In this document: piece by piece, positions 15,683 to 23,902 of the stretch
How the letters are laid out: each line of letters begins with the position of its first letter
Position numbering within the stretch: the stretch's first letter is position 1
NCBI GenBank assembly: GCA_002405435.1
Contig: DHLU01000108.1
Location: 16,077-44,059, forward strand
Length of the DNA: 27,983 bases
Origin: Flavobacteriales bacterium UBA4660
Lineage (GTDB): Bacteria > Bacteroidota > Bacteroidia > Flavobacteriales_D > Sanyastnellaceae
Reading direction: 5' to 3'
Program-made: the position numbers and the translations under genes
Notes under the pieces: model-generated
What the model saw: the letters and a program-made list of their open reading frames with translations, nothing else
Database searches by the model: none
Told to the model about the DNA's origin: nothing

Positions 15683-16084
15683 ATGGCAAAAATTTCCAGT
15701 GAACCGGTCGTAGTTAACGCACAGCCACCGGCTGTGTTTGCCTTTCTCTCCGATATCAATAACATCAGGTTGTTGTTGCCGCAGGACCGCATTTCTGAAT
15801 GGTCAAGTGACGGCACAACCTGCTCGTTCAAGGTGCAGAACGCCTACACGATTACCCTTGTGAAAAACGGGGGCACCCAGGACAGTTCCATCCGCTGGAT
15901 TTCCGGCAAGGGTTCTCCTTTTGAATTTTCGCTCGAGGCCTCGCTCGTTCCGGAGGGTTCGGCTACCCGGGGGGAGCTGGTTTGTGATGCCAAATTGAAT
16001 CCTTTTCTGGAGATGATGGTCAGGTCACCGCTCAAGAATCTGTTTGATTACATGGCTGGCCAGTTGCAGCAGCAGTTTGTCTGA
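15683..16084 (+). CDS. SRPBCC / START-like domain protein
   Basis: 133 residues, no signal peptide. The layout is that of a small helix-grip (SRPBCC) protein: VVVNAQPPAVFAFLSDINNIRLLLP (first strand, helix and loop), a series of beta strands (CSFKVQ, YTITLV, FEFSLEASLVP) and a long C-terminal helix (PLKNLFDYMAGQLQQQF). Such proteins enclose a hydrophobic cavity and bind lipids or other apolar ligands; no specific ligand can be predicted. It follows pyrE by 11 bases, an order I recall from flavobacteria, which suggests a shared transcript but not necessarily a shared pathway. Confidence 0.85.
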   Translation: MAKISSEPVVVNAQPPAVFAFLSDINNIRLLLPQDRISEWSSDGTTCSFKVQNAYTITLVKNGGTQDSSIRWISGKGSPFEFSLEASLVPEGSATRGELVCDAKLNPFLEMMVRSPLKNLFDYMAGQLQQQFV

Positions 16085-16221
16085 TTGCGTTTACCGCAAC
16101 AAACGCGCAACGGCCCCGAGTGCTCATGCCGGTTTGTTTCAGCACTGAGGCTGTATCTGTTGGGCATTGAGCCGCGGACCAGGCGGCACAAGGGTTGCTA
16201 TACCTTCAGCCTTCGGTGCTT

Positions 16222-16239
16222 ACTTAACGAATACTTAAA
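16222..16239 (+). promoter_or_regulatory. 11-bp-spaced TTAAx direct repeats upstream of the ArsR-like gene
   Basis: ACTTAAcgaatACTTAAa: TAA trinucleotides at 16225 and 16236, exactly 11 bp apart, in the 218-base gap before the regulator gene. The same spacing recurs upstream of the next two genes. A one-mismatch -7 (CAGTTTTG, 16272-16279) follows. Proposed as a binding site for an OmpR/PhoB-type regulator; inference only. Confidence 0.35.
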
Positions 16240-16302
16240 GGTGGCATCATATTCACACTTTTCCGTCTTGTCAGTTTTGCCCGCTTCTGTGAAGACGTAT
16301 TT

Positions 16303-16632
16303 ATGGCTGCGTTATTGGGATATGAATCCGGGGAGAAAAAACTGGCGGTTATGGTCAGGGCACTGGCCCATCCTGCCCGTTTTGCCATCCTTAAAGAGAT
16401 TGCATCCCGCGGTGTGGTGACCGCCCTTAACCCGGTCGTGATTGAACAGTTGGCTCCGGCGAGTATGGTGCAGCATCTGCGCGAGCTCAAGCGTGCGGGG
16501 CTCATTAAGGGTAAAATCTTTGGCGCCCACACCGCTTATGAGATAAACCGGGAAACCATTGGAAATCTTCAACTCGCGTTGGGCGAATTCATGGATTTGC
16601 TCCAAACAGAGCGTCCGCTTCGCCGGGTTTAG
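16303..16632 (+). CDS. ArsR-like winged-helix transcriptional regulator
   Basis: 109 residues. A winged helix-turn-helix of the ArsR/SmtB kind: MVRALAHPARFAILKEIAS (helices 1-2, with the typical ALAHPARFxIL start), NPVVIEQLAPASMVQHLRELKRAGLIKG (recognition helix region, where the family usually has S-x-S-x-x-S-x-H-L-x-x-L), and a wing GKIFGAHTAYEIN. There is no CxC or other Cys metal-binding motif in helix 3, so it is not an obvious metal sensor. The ATG at 16303 is the first in frame. It lies 81 bases upstream of the TonB-dependent receptor on the same strand and may regulate it, though the repeats between them look more like response-regulator sites than ArsR palindromes. Confidence 0.82.
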   Translation: MAALLGYESGEKKLAVMVRALAHPARFAILKEIASRGVVTALNPVVIEQLAPASMVQHLRELKRAGLIKGKIFGAHTAYEINRETIGNLQLALGEFMDLLQTERPLRRV

Positions 16633-16680
16633 TAACCTTTACGTAACAAAGAGTAAGCGATACCATAACACGCAGTTAAG
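16631..16680 (+). promoter_or_regulatory. Five xTAAy direct repeats at about 11-bp spacing upstream of the TonB receptor
   Basis: TAA trinucleotides occur at 16633, 16644, 16654, 16666 and 16677 (steps 11, 10, 12, 11; 44 in total), in contexts GTAAC, GTAAC, GTAAG, ATAAC and TTAAG. The array begins at the ArsR-like stop codon and ends 33 bases before the receptor ATG; a weak -7 (CAATTTCG, 16702-16709) follows. The layout fits tandem binding by an OmpR/PhoB-family response regulator on one face of the helix. Confidence 0.4.
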
Positions 16681-16713
16681 GTGTGGGTAAGCCTGCGGGA
16701 ACAATTTCGCAGC

Positions 16714-19590
16714 ATGAAAACTACACGGATCTTAGTGCTGATTTCCTTGAGTCTTGGCCTGCTTCGCGCCGAAGGCATCACAGGCCAGTCCAGCGCCACG
16801 GTTAAAGGCTCGGTGACTGACAGCGCGACTGGAGAAGCCTTGTTTGGTGTGGCCGTTCAGGTCGAGGGCACCTCGCGGGGTACGTTCTCCGATGTGGATG
16901 GAAATTACGTGCTCAGCGGTGTGACGCCCGGCAGTGTCAATCTGAAGTTCAGCCTGTTGTCTTATCTAAGCCGAACAGAGTCTATCGCACTGACCGCCGG
17001 GCAGGTGATGACCCTGAATATAGGCATGGATGCTGAGTCTATGGAACTTGTTGCAGTCGATGAGGCCCCTGTGGTGGTCGGTTTCCGCGACCGTTCCAAC
17101 GTGGCCAGTGTAATCAGTGAAGTCCGAAACGCCAACTCGGTGAGTTCGGGTATCGGACAGGCACAGATCCAGCGGTCCAATGACAGCAATGCAGGAGAAG
17201 TAGCACGCCGCATTCCCGGCGTCACGCTCATTGATAACCGTTTTGTTATCGTGCGCGGACTGACCGAGCGTTACAATGCCGTCATGCTCAACAATGCGCT
17301 GGTGCCCTCACTCGAGACAGATGTAAAGTCGTTTTCCTTCGACATGATTCCCAGCGGGGTTATCGATCGTTTTCTCGTTTTCAAGTCGCCCTCAGCGGAC
17401 CTGCCGGGTGAATTCGCTGGCGGAGCCATCCAAGTGTACACCCGCAACATTCCCCAGTACGACAACGAGGTGACAGTCAGTATGGGCGCAGGATACAGGT
17501 CTGGCACAACCTTCCGGGATTTCAGAAGTTCCCGGGGCAGCAGCACTGACTGGCTCGGCTACGACAATGGTTACAGGCAATTGCCCGCTTCTTTCCCCTC
17601 CAACGTGCGTGATCTTGAAGGGGCTGAGGCACTGGAGACAGCAGGAAGGTCGCTCAACGACGATTGGAGTTCAACGGAAACAACGGCGTCCAGCGATTCA
17701 CGCTGGTCGGCCAGTCTGGGAAGAAAATGGAATATAGGAAATGGCGTGGCGGGTTTTGTGACATCGGTCAACTACAGCAACACGAAGCTGGCTTTCACCA
17801 ACAACAGGCTCGACTACAACACCTTCGATGCACAGTCCGGTCAGAGTGATACCATATTCAATTACCAGGACAATATTTACCAGCAGCAGTCGCGCGTGGG
17901 TATCTTGCTCAATGCCGGCCTGAGGCTGGGCAAAACCCGTATCGATGTCAATAATTTCCTCAACCAATCGGGCATGCAGGAAGATACCTACAGGCTGGGA
18001 ATAAACCGTGAGGAAGGAAATTACCGCAATGAACTGGCCTTTAATTACAACCAGCGCACCTTGTACGCGTCACAGGTCAGCCTTACACAGGGTGTAGCCG
18101 GAGGCCGCGGAACCTTGCAGCTGTCCTCAGGTTTTTCACTGGCTCACCGGAGTGATCCAGACTGGAGACGCATCCGCTATACCAAGCCCCTGGATGGCAG
18201 CTATGACCAGTGGCAGGCATACATTCCTTTTTCGGCCCAGCCGTTTTATCTCGGCAGGCTCTTCCTTGACATGAAGGAGAATATTCCCATGGCTTCCGGC
18301 AGTTATAGCCACAACCTGTGGAAGACCGGATATGACGGCAATACCAACGAGGCAGCATGGGCGAGTATCAAGGCGGGTATTTACTGGGAAGACAAACAGC
18401 GGACCTTCGGTGTGCGCAACATAGGGTATGCCGCCTCTAGCGTGCAGACGTACAATAACCTCGGCCTGATTGAAGCACCCGTGGAAGAGCTGATGGACCA
18501 TGACAACCTCAATGATACAGATGGCCTGCGTCTTGATGAAGACACCAAGGGCGCTGATTCCTATTCGGCCTCCAACCGGCTTGCCGCAGGTTATGTTATG
18601 GCGATGGCTCCCCTTGGAAAATGGAAAATTTCGGCGGGCGTCAGGCTGGAAGACAACATACAGACCTTGTCGAGCTTCACCATTCAGGGAAACCCGCTCG
18701 TGGTTGAAATAGACACCGCGGTGTGGCTGCCTTCAGCGAACATCTCCTGGGATTGCGGCGAAAACTCGCTGATTCGGATCGGGTACGGAAAAACCATCAA
18801 CCGCCCGGAATTCCGGGAAATAGCCCCGTACTATTTCTATGACTTTGTATTTAACAGTATTTATTCCGGAAACGACTCTCTGACCTTCGCTTCTGTAGAC
18901 AACTATGACATTCGCTGGGAGTGGTACCCGTCACCATCTGAGTATGTTTCTGTAGGCGCGTTTTACAAAGACTTTGTAAATCCCATAGAGCTGTTCTTTG
19001 CGCCGGGAGTCGGCAGTGGCGGTACAAGAGCTTTTATCCCCGGCAATACGCCTGGTGCAATCAGTTACGGACTTGAACTTGACATCAGGAAAAACCTGGC
19101 GGGCATGATGCCGGCCGGATTCCTCAACCAATTGTCGGTGGTGGCGAACGCCAGTCTGATTCACAGCGAAATCAGGCTCGCAGCCTCAGCACCGGAGGAA
19201 GCGGTAGATGCCAAACGCCCGATGATGGGGCAGTCGCCTTACATCATCAACGCAGGACTTTTCTGGCAGGATGATACGCTCGGCCTAGCAGTCAGCGCAA
19301 TGTTTAACCGCATTGGTGAAAGGGTGGTTATTGTCGGTGTACCTGGCATTCCGGAGGTATACGAAATGCCCCGCAGCCTGATAGACTTCAGCATCTCAAA
19401 AACCATCGGGAAATACTTCACGGTGCGTTTTGCGGCCAGCGATATTCTCAACCAGGAAAGTGTCCTCTTGCAGGATGCCAATGCTGACGGCAGGCTGGAT
19501 CTGGCAAATGATCAGCGCATACAGTTCAACCGCAGGGGCGCGCTTTATACCCTCGGCGTAACATTCAAACTGCGGTCTGACCGTGGTTAG
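16714..19590 (+). CDS. TonB-dependent outer-membrane receptor with N-terminal carboxypeptidase-regulatory-like domain
   Basis: 958 residues from the ATG at 16714; the preceding 11 codons are rejected because MKTTRILVLISLSLGLLRA is a good signal-peptide start. Domains: signal peptide (1-25), CarboxypepD_reg-like beta sandwich (VKGSVTDSATGEALFGV onward, to about 105), plug (about 146-245; IQRSNDSNAGEVARRIPGV, VIVRGLTERYNAVMLNN, PGEFAGGAIQVYTR) and a C-terminal beta-barrel ending LYTLGVTFKLRSDRG. It imports an unknown ligand across the outer membrane with TonB/ExbBD energy; iron chelates, phosphate-containing compounds and peptides are all possible. No SusD partner is present. The upstream ArsR-like gene, the 11-bp-spaced repeats and the downstream T9SS protein form its context. 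Confidence 0.93.
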   Translation: MKTTRILVLISLSLGLLRAEGITGQSSATVKGSVTDSATGEALFGVAVQVEGTSRGTFSDVDGNYVLSGVTPGSVNLKFSLLSYLSRTESIALTAGQVMTLNIGMDAESMELVAVDEAPVVVGFRDRSNVASVISEVRNANSVSSGIGQAQIQRSNDSNAGEVARRIPGVTLIDNRFVIVRGLTERYNAVMLNNALVPSLETDVKSFSFDMIPSGVIDRFLVFKSPSADLPGEFAGGAIQVYTRNIPQYDNEVTVSMGAGYRSGTTFRDFRSSRGSSTDWLGYDNGYRQLPASFPSNVRDLEGAEALETAGRSLNDDWSSTETTASSDSRWSASLGRKWNIGNGVAGFVTSVNYSNTKLAFTNNRLDYNTFDAQSGQSDTIFNYQDNIYQQQSRVGILLNAGLRLGKTRIDVNNFLNQSGMQEDTYRLGINREEGNYRNELAFNYNQRTLYASQVSLTQGVAGGRGTLQLSSGFSLAHRSDPDWRRIRYTKPLDGSYDQWQAYIPFSAQPFYLGRLFLDMKENIPMASGSYSHNLWKTGYDGNTNEAAWASIKAGIYWEDKQRTFGVRNIGYAASSVQTYNNLGLIEAPVEELMDHDNLNDTDGLRLDEDTKGADSYSASNRLAAGYVMAMAPLGKWKISAGVRLEDNIQTLSSFTIQGNPLVVEIDTAVWLPSANISWDCGENSLIRIGYGKTINRPEFREIAPYYFYDFVFNSIYSGNDSLTFASVDNYDIRWEWYPSPSEYVSVGAFYKDFVNPIELFFAPGVGSGGTRAFIPGNTPGAISYGLELDIRKNLAGMMPAGFLNQLSVVANASLIHSEIRLAASAPEEAVDAKRPMMGQSPYIINAGLFWQDDTLGLAVSAMFNRIGERVVIVGVPGIPEVYEMPRSLIDFSISKTIGKYFTVRFAASDILNQESVLLQDANADGRLDLANDQRIQFNRRGALYTLGVTFKLRSDRG

Positions 19591-19618
19591 TCGCTTCGGT
19601 CGTTCTGCAAAAAGCCAC

Positions 19619-19641
19619 GCGTGCATCGTTTGTATGCACGC
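19619..19641 (+). terminator. Hairpin after the TonB receptor gene
   Basis: Perfect 8-bp inverted repeat GCGTGCAT / ATGCACGC with a 7-base loop, 28 bases after the receptor stop codon. There is no T-tract, so it may be a factor-dependent terminator or RNA-stability element rather than a classical intrinsic terminator. Confidence 0.4.
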
Positions 19642-19702
19642 TGTGTGACGGCGTTATGAAGTGAGGTATTTGGCATTGCAGCAACACCATATTGAAGCGG
19701 CT

Positions 19703-19740
19703 ATAACATAAAGGTAATTTTCGGGCAAACAATACATAAC
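19703..19740 (+). promoter_or_regulatory. Direct repeats at exact 11-bp spacing upstream of the T9SS gene
   Basis: ATAAC (19703), GTAAT (19714), GCAAA (19725) and ATAAC (19736) lie at exact 11-bp steps, the third being a degenerate copy. A one-mismatch -7 (AATCTTTG, 19752-19759) follows, and the ATG is at 19780. The same pattern is seen ahead of the receptor and ArsR-like genes. Confidence 0.42.
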
Positions 19741-19779
19741 ACGGTGACGGGAATCTTTGAGGCGTAAAAATTACCTGTT

Positions 19780-22317
19780 ATGAAAAAATTCCTACTCACG
19801 CTTGTGCTGGCGTTCTCAGCATCCTTTGCTTTTTCCCAGATTCTTGTCAGTGGTAACATTACCAGCAACACGACCTGGACAAACAACAACATCTACATCC
19901 TTGACGGTTGGGTCTATGTAAAAGCCGGAGCCACCCTGACCATCGAGCCAGGAACCCTCGTCAAAGGCGACTTTGACAACAAGGGTGCCCTCATCATTGA
20001 AAGGGATGCCATGATTATGGCCGAAGGAACGCCCGAGCAACCCATAGTCTTTACCAGCCAGCGCGCTCCCGGGGAGCGTTCTTATGGCGACTGGGGCGGA
20101 CTGATCATCTGTGGACGCGCTGCAGTGAATGCGCCCGCCAATTCGGGCAACGGAACCGCGCAGGGCGAGGCCATCATCGAAGGCGGTGTAGGCACAATCT
20201 ATGGCGGGGGCCCTTCTCCTGACAATGCTGACAACAGCGGCGTGCTGCGTTATGTGCGCATCGAGTATGGCGGCATTCCTTTTCAGCCGAACTCTGAAAT
20301 CAACGGTCTTACGCTCGGGGGTGTAGGTTCGGGAACCACCATCGACCATATTCAGGTGAGTTATTGTGGAGATGATGCCTATGAAATGTTTGGCGGTACA
20401 GTCAACCTCTCCCATATTGTAGCCTACCGCAACTGGGACGATGATTTTGATACCGATTTCGGATACCAGGGAAATGTGCAGTATGCCGTTACCGTCAGGG
20501 ATCCGCTGATTGCAGACCAATCCGGATCCAACGCATTCGAAAGCGACAACGATGCCACAGGTACCACTAATCCCCCTATAACACGGGGTGTGTTTTCGAA
20601 TGTCACCGTTATCGGTCCGGCTGTATATGGCACTCCGGCTTCCAACTACAAACGCGCCCTTCACCTCAGAAGAAACACGCGCACGAGTGTTTTCAATTCC
20701 GTTTTCGTAGGCTACCCGACCGGACTGTTGGTTGATGGTGGTTTGACGCACACCAATGCGCTGAACGGCGACCTGCGGTTCAGGAATTCAGTGCTCTCGG
20801 TTATGAACGATACACTGGCGACGGTGTCGACGGCGGACCCTAACAACATTACCGGATCGTTTAACATCACGAATTGGTTCAACACTGCATCATTCTCCAA
20901 CACGCTGATTCCGGGTGTAGCAGACCTCGGCTTTTCTGACCTTTCGCTGGCATCGCCCGACCTCAGCCTGATTTCTACTTCACCGCTCTTGCTCGGCGCG
21001 AGTTTTTCTGACAGCTACCTCGACAATCCATTTTTTGAGGAAGTGGCATTCCGCGGCGCATTTGGCCAGGAGAACTGGGCTACATGCTGGACTGAATGGA
21101 ACCCTCAGGGAGAACCCTACAACACCGCCATTAACAATGCAGTCACTGCGGCCTTAACGGTAGTGGAAGGTGATGAAACCATGTGCCCGGGCGGTGTGAT
21201 TGAGCTGGAACTGAACACCAACGCAGCTGCTTCCGCCATTCTCTGGAATAACGGAGCAGAGGGAGAAGTACTCACGACTGATGTGCCGGGAACCTATTCT
21301 GCGACCGTAACCAATGCAAACGGTTGTTCGGCGACCTCGGCACCCGTGGTTTTTGCCAACTATCCCCAGCCGTCAATCACCCTGTCGGCTCAGGGCAATA
21401 CCTCTTTCTGCACCGGTGGATCTCTGGTGATTGAGGCGGACCAGACAGGTAGCATCGCCTGGAGCAACGGAGGCTCAGGTACACAGATTGAAGTGAGTGA
21501 AACCGGAGATTACAGCGCGGTGTACACCGATGCCAATGGTTGCGCGGCTAGTTCCAATATCATTAGCGTGAATGTGAGTGACTCTCCCATCCCGACCCTT
21601 TCGGCGGGTGGAGAAACAACACTCTGCGACGGAGAGACCGTGGTGCTCTCGTCTTCCGGTGGCGATACCTATACGTGGTATCTCAACGGCATACAGATTG
21701 CCGATGCCGATGGCCAGCAGTTTGAAGCCGATGCTTCCGGCGCTTACGTGGTGGAAGTAACCAATGCGGATGCCTGCAATGGAGTCGGAGAGTCGGAGCC
21801 TGTATTTGTGGTAGTCAATGCCCAGCCAACAGCAGATGCCACCTACAGCCTGGATGCAGGATCGCTTGATGTGCAATTCATCAACAATTCAACCCTTGCC
21901 ACCGGATACCTCTGGGACTTTGGTGACGGCAATACCTCTGCAGAAGCAAATCCGCTGCACTCGTTCGATGCAGCCGGCAATTATGAAGTGACGCTCACGG
22001 CCACAAACGGAGATTGCTCCGATGTTACCATCTTGTCTGTAACTGGTGTGCGTGTGGAGGAAATGTTGCAGCAGACCCGTTGGAACCTGTATCCCAATCC
22101 TGCCTCAGAACAGCTGGTTGTCAGTTTTGAAGGCGTGGTGTCGCAATACTGGACCCTGAGCATCATAGATGCCGGCGGACGTGCCGTGCTGACGACAACG
22201 GCTGCCGGAAATCTGCTGGTGGTTCCGGTTTCGGGCATGGCAGCCGGTCTGTACACGGCAGTAATAATGCCCGGTTCGGGCCAGTCATTGCAGCTTCGCT
22301 TCGCGGTAAATCATTAA
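19780..22317 (+). CDS. Secreted beta-helix / Ig-like / PKD protein with T9SS type A sorting domain
   Basis: 845 residues. Signal peptide MKKFLLTLVLAFSASFAFSQ (1-20). Residues about 22-440 carry repeated short strands with GSGTTIDHIQVSY, GTVNLSHIVAYRNWDDDFDTDFG and similar, characteristic of a right-handed parallel beta-helix. From about 460 come three Ig-like modules, each opening with a Cys-containing turn (MCPGG, FCTGG, LCDGE), then a PKD domain (WDFGDGN, 712-718) and a C-terminal T9SS type A domain from residue 768 (WNLYPNPASEQLVVSF, ending RFAVNH). The protein is therefore expected outside the cell, probably anchored to the surface through the T9SS. It follows the TonB receptor by 189 bases and shares its upstream repeats, so it probably serves the same substrate, as a binding or processing protein; no catalytic residues are evident. 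Confidence 0.9.
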   Translation: MKKFLLTLVLAFSASFAFSQILVSGNITSNTTWTNNNIYILDGWVYVKAGATLTIEPGTLVKGDFDNKGALIIERDAMIMAEGTPEQPIVFTSQRAPGERSYGDWGGLIICGRAAVNAPANSGNGTAQGEAIIEGGVGTIYGGGPSPDNADNSGVLRYVRIEYGGIPFQPNSEINGLTLGGVGSGTTIDHIQVSYCGDDAYEMFGGTVNLSHIVAYRNWDDDFDTDFGYQGNVQYAVTVRDPLIADQSGSNAFESDNDATGTTNPPITRGVFSNVTVIGPAVYGTPASNYKRALHLRRNTRTSVFNSVFVGYPTGLLVDGGLTHTNALNGDLRFRNSVLSVMNDTLATVSTADPNNITGSFNITNWFNTASFSNTLIPGVADLGFSDLSLASPDLSLISTSPLLLGASFSDSYLDNPFFEEVAFRGAFGQENWATCWTEWNPQGEPYNTAINNAVTAALTVVEGDETMCPGGVIELELNTNAAASAILWNNGAEGEVLTTDVPGTYSATVTNANGCSATSAPVVFANYPQPSITLSAQGNTSFCTGGSLVIEADQTGSIAWSNGGSGTQIEVSETGDYSAVYTDANGCAASSNIISVNVSDSPIPTLSAGGETTLCDGETVVLSSSGGDTYTWYLNGIQIADADGQQFEADASGAYVVEVTNADACNGVGESEPVFVVVNAQPTADATYSLDAGSLDVQFINNSTLATGYLWDFGDGNTSAEANPLHSFDAAGNYEVTLTATNGDCSDVTILSVTGVRVEEMLQQTRWNLYPNPASEQLVVSFEGVVSQYWTLSIIDAGGRAVLTTTAAGNLLVVPVSGMAAGLYTAVIMPGSGQSLQLRFAVNH

Positions 22318-22359
22318 ACGAAATAGCCAAGGCTGCCCGCAAGGCAGCGGAGCGCATGC

Positions 22360-22390
22360 AAAAGGTCCTTCCAGGGGCCTTTTGTTTTTT
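22360..22390 (+). terminator. Intrinsic terminator after the T9SS gene
   Basis: Stem AAAAGGTCC (22360-22368) pairs with GGGCCTTTT (22375-22383) across a 6-base loop, with one G-T pair, followed after one G by six T (22385-22390). It ends directly at the ATG of the next gene (22391). Confidence 0.8.
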
Positions 22391-23695
22391 ATGAACGTAA
22401 AACACTCCCCTTACCTTGCTGCCGTGAAGCATAGAGAAGCCAGAGGAGTGGCTGCCGCCTTGTTGCTGTTCGGTATTATAGCCGGTTATGTCTTTCAGCG
22501 ATCTGCCGGTACGTTCCAGATGGGCGACACCTACCTGCATTTTGCCATTGCGCGTTGGGCGTGGAAACACCCGGCCCTGTTTCTCGACCACTGGGGTAAA
22601 CCAGTATTCACGGTGCTCTATGCCTTGCCTTCTCTGGGCGGTTACGCAGCCGCCAAATTGTTTACCCTGGTTACCGGTGTTGTGACGGCCTGGTTTACCT
22701 ATCGGGTGGCACTTCGCCTCGAGATGCGGATGGCCTGGTCAGCACCTTTTATCCTGCTGGGTTCGCCCATTTATTTTATTCACCTCAACAGCACCATGAC
22801 GGAGACCACCTTTGCCATGGTACTGGTGCTGGGCCTCTACCTTTCGCTGACAAACCGGTTAAAGGCAGGTGCCCTGGTATTTTCGCTACTGCCATTTGTG
22901 CGCACGGAAGGCTTCGTGCTGCTGCCAGTGCTTTCGCTCTGGTTGGTGAGCAGGAGAAACTGGCCAGCCGTTTTATTGCTGGGTAGTGGCTTCGTATTTT
23001 TCAGTTTGTTGGGTTGGCTGTTTCATTACCACGACCCGCTGTGGGTTTTTAGGCAGAATCCCTATCAGTGGCACAGCGATTACGGCAGTGGTTCACTGGG
23101 ACATTTTGTACAGTCAAATAAGATGGTCTGGGGGAATGTGTTTTCATTCCTGCTGCTTTTTTCACTTGTTTACTACGCCACCCGTTACCGGTGGCCAGCC
23201 GGAAATTTTTTGCTGCCCGAGGTGCTCCTGATTGTATTGCCCGCGCTGGTGTATCTCATCTTTCATTCGGTCGCTTGGTGGCTGGGCCTGATGGGTTCTG
23301 CGGGTGAAATCAGGGTAATCGCAGGCGTGATGCCGCTGTTTGCACTGATGGCATGCCGGGCGCTGGGGCACTGGAAATGGCCGGGCACATATACGGGCAC
23401 CGTGGTCGCTGCGGCCCTCACCGTGCTGGTGGCACTGGAACCCTGGAGAATATTTGAATTGCCGCTGCCCGTCCGGACAGAACAGCGGTTGATTGCCGGA
23501 GCGGCCGAATTCGTGAGAGAAAAATTCACGGCGGGAACGGTGTGGTTTATTGACCCCTATGTGCCGGTAGTGCTCGATCGAGATTTTTTTGATGCTACCC
23601 AGTTGCACCAGTGGTTTGCAGATGCAGATCGGCCGCATGCCGCAATGCGGGCTGGAGACCTGGTCATCTGGGATGCCCATTTTTGTCCCCAGTAA
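22391..23695 (+). CDS. Polytopic membrane glycosyltransferase-like (GT-C) protein, C-terminus cut by an in-frame TAA
   Basis: 434 residues with roughly nine to ten membrane helices. The N-terminal pattern, a first helix followed by QMGDTYLHFAIARWAWKHPALFLDHWGKP, resembles the first periplasmic loop of GT-C / family 39-type transferases that use polyprenyl-phosphate sugars; MTETTFAMVLVLGLY and PFVRTEGFVLLPVL follow in the usual order. The specific sugar and acceptor are unknown. After GDLVIWDAHFCPQ a TAA (23693-23695) ends the frame, but the same frame continues with well-formed coding sequence (see next entry), so the protein is probably truncated by a point mutation or sequencing error. The ATG at 22391 sits immediately after a terminator T-tract; the three codons upstream (TTG TTT TTT) belong to the terminator. 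Confidence 0.8.
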   Translation: MNVKHSPYLAAVKHREARGVAAALLLFGIIAGYVFQRSAGTFQMGDTYLHFAIARWAWKHPALFLDHWGKPVFTVLYALPSLGGYAAAKLFTLVTGVVTAWFTYRVALRLEMRMAWSAPFILLGSPIYFIHLNSTMTETTFAMVLVLGLYLSLTNRLKAGALVFSLLPFVRTEGFVLLPVLSLWLVSRRNWPAVLLLGSGFVFFSLLGWLFHYHDPLWVFRQNPYQWHSDYGSGSLGHFVQSNKMVWGNVFSFLLLFSLVYYATRYRWPAGNFLLPEVLLIVLPALVYLIFHSVAWWLGLMGSAGEIRVIAGVMPLFALMACRALGHWKWPGTYTGTVVAAALTVLVALEPWRIFELPLPVRTEQRLIAGAAEFVREKFTAGTVWFIDPYVPVVLDRDFFDATQLHQWFADADRPHAAMRAGDLVIWDAHFCPQ

Positions 23696-23902
23696 GTCCA
23701 TGCCCCCCTGCATTATTTTAAGGGATCGCCCTATTTCGAAACCCTGCTGCACCTTACACCCGAAAAAGAACTGCGTGTGTTTGGCCTGGCCTACGAAGTG
23801 TATGTATTTCGCCGAAACGCTATCGAAGCAGTGCCATGCGACTTGAATTTCCCCGGCTGCAACAAACTTTTATGGACACGCCGTTGGGTCGAATTCGGCT
23901 GA
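23696..23902 (+). pseudogene. In-frame continuation of the GT-C protein beyond the premature stop
   Basis: In the same reading frame as the upstream gene, 68 codons run to a TGA at 23900-23902. The first 40 or so read VHAPLHYFKGSPYFETLLHL, then TPEKELRVFGLAYEVYVFRR, a plausible C-terminal soluble domain ending: a YEVYVF strand is common at the end of this protein type. The rest overlaps the methyltransferase gene (from 23836) and is probably not part of the ancestral protein. Either the stop is real and the gene is damaged, or one base of the TAA is wrong. Confidence 0.6.

Noticed and set aside
16085..16420. 111-codon open frame after the SRPBCC gene
   Set aside because: It overlaps the ArsR-like gene in another frame and has low-quality composition; the spanned region is better explained as regulatory.
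19816..20751. 311-codon open frame on the minus strand inside the T9SS gene
   Set aside because: Exactly antisense to the beta-helix region; the repeat structure of the plus-strand protein explains the long open frame.
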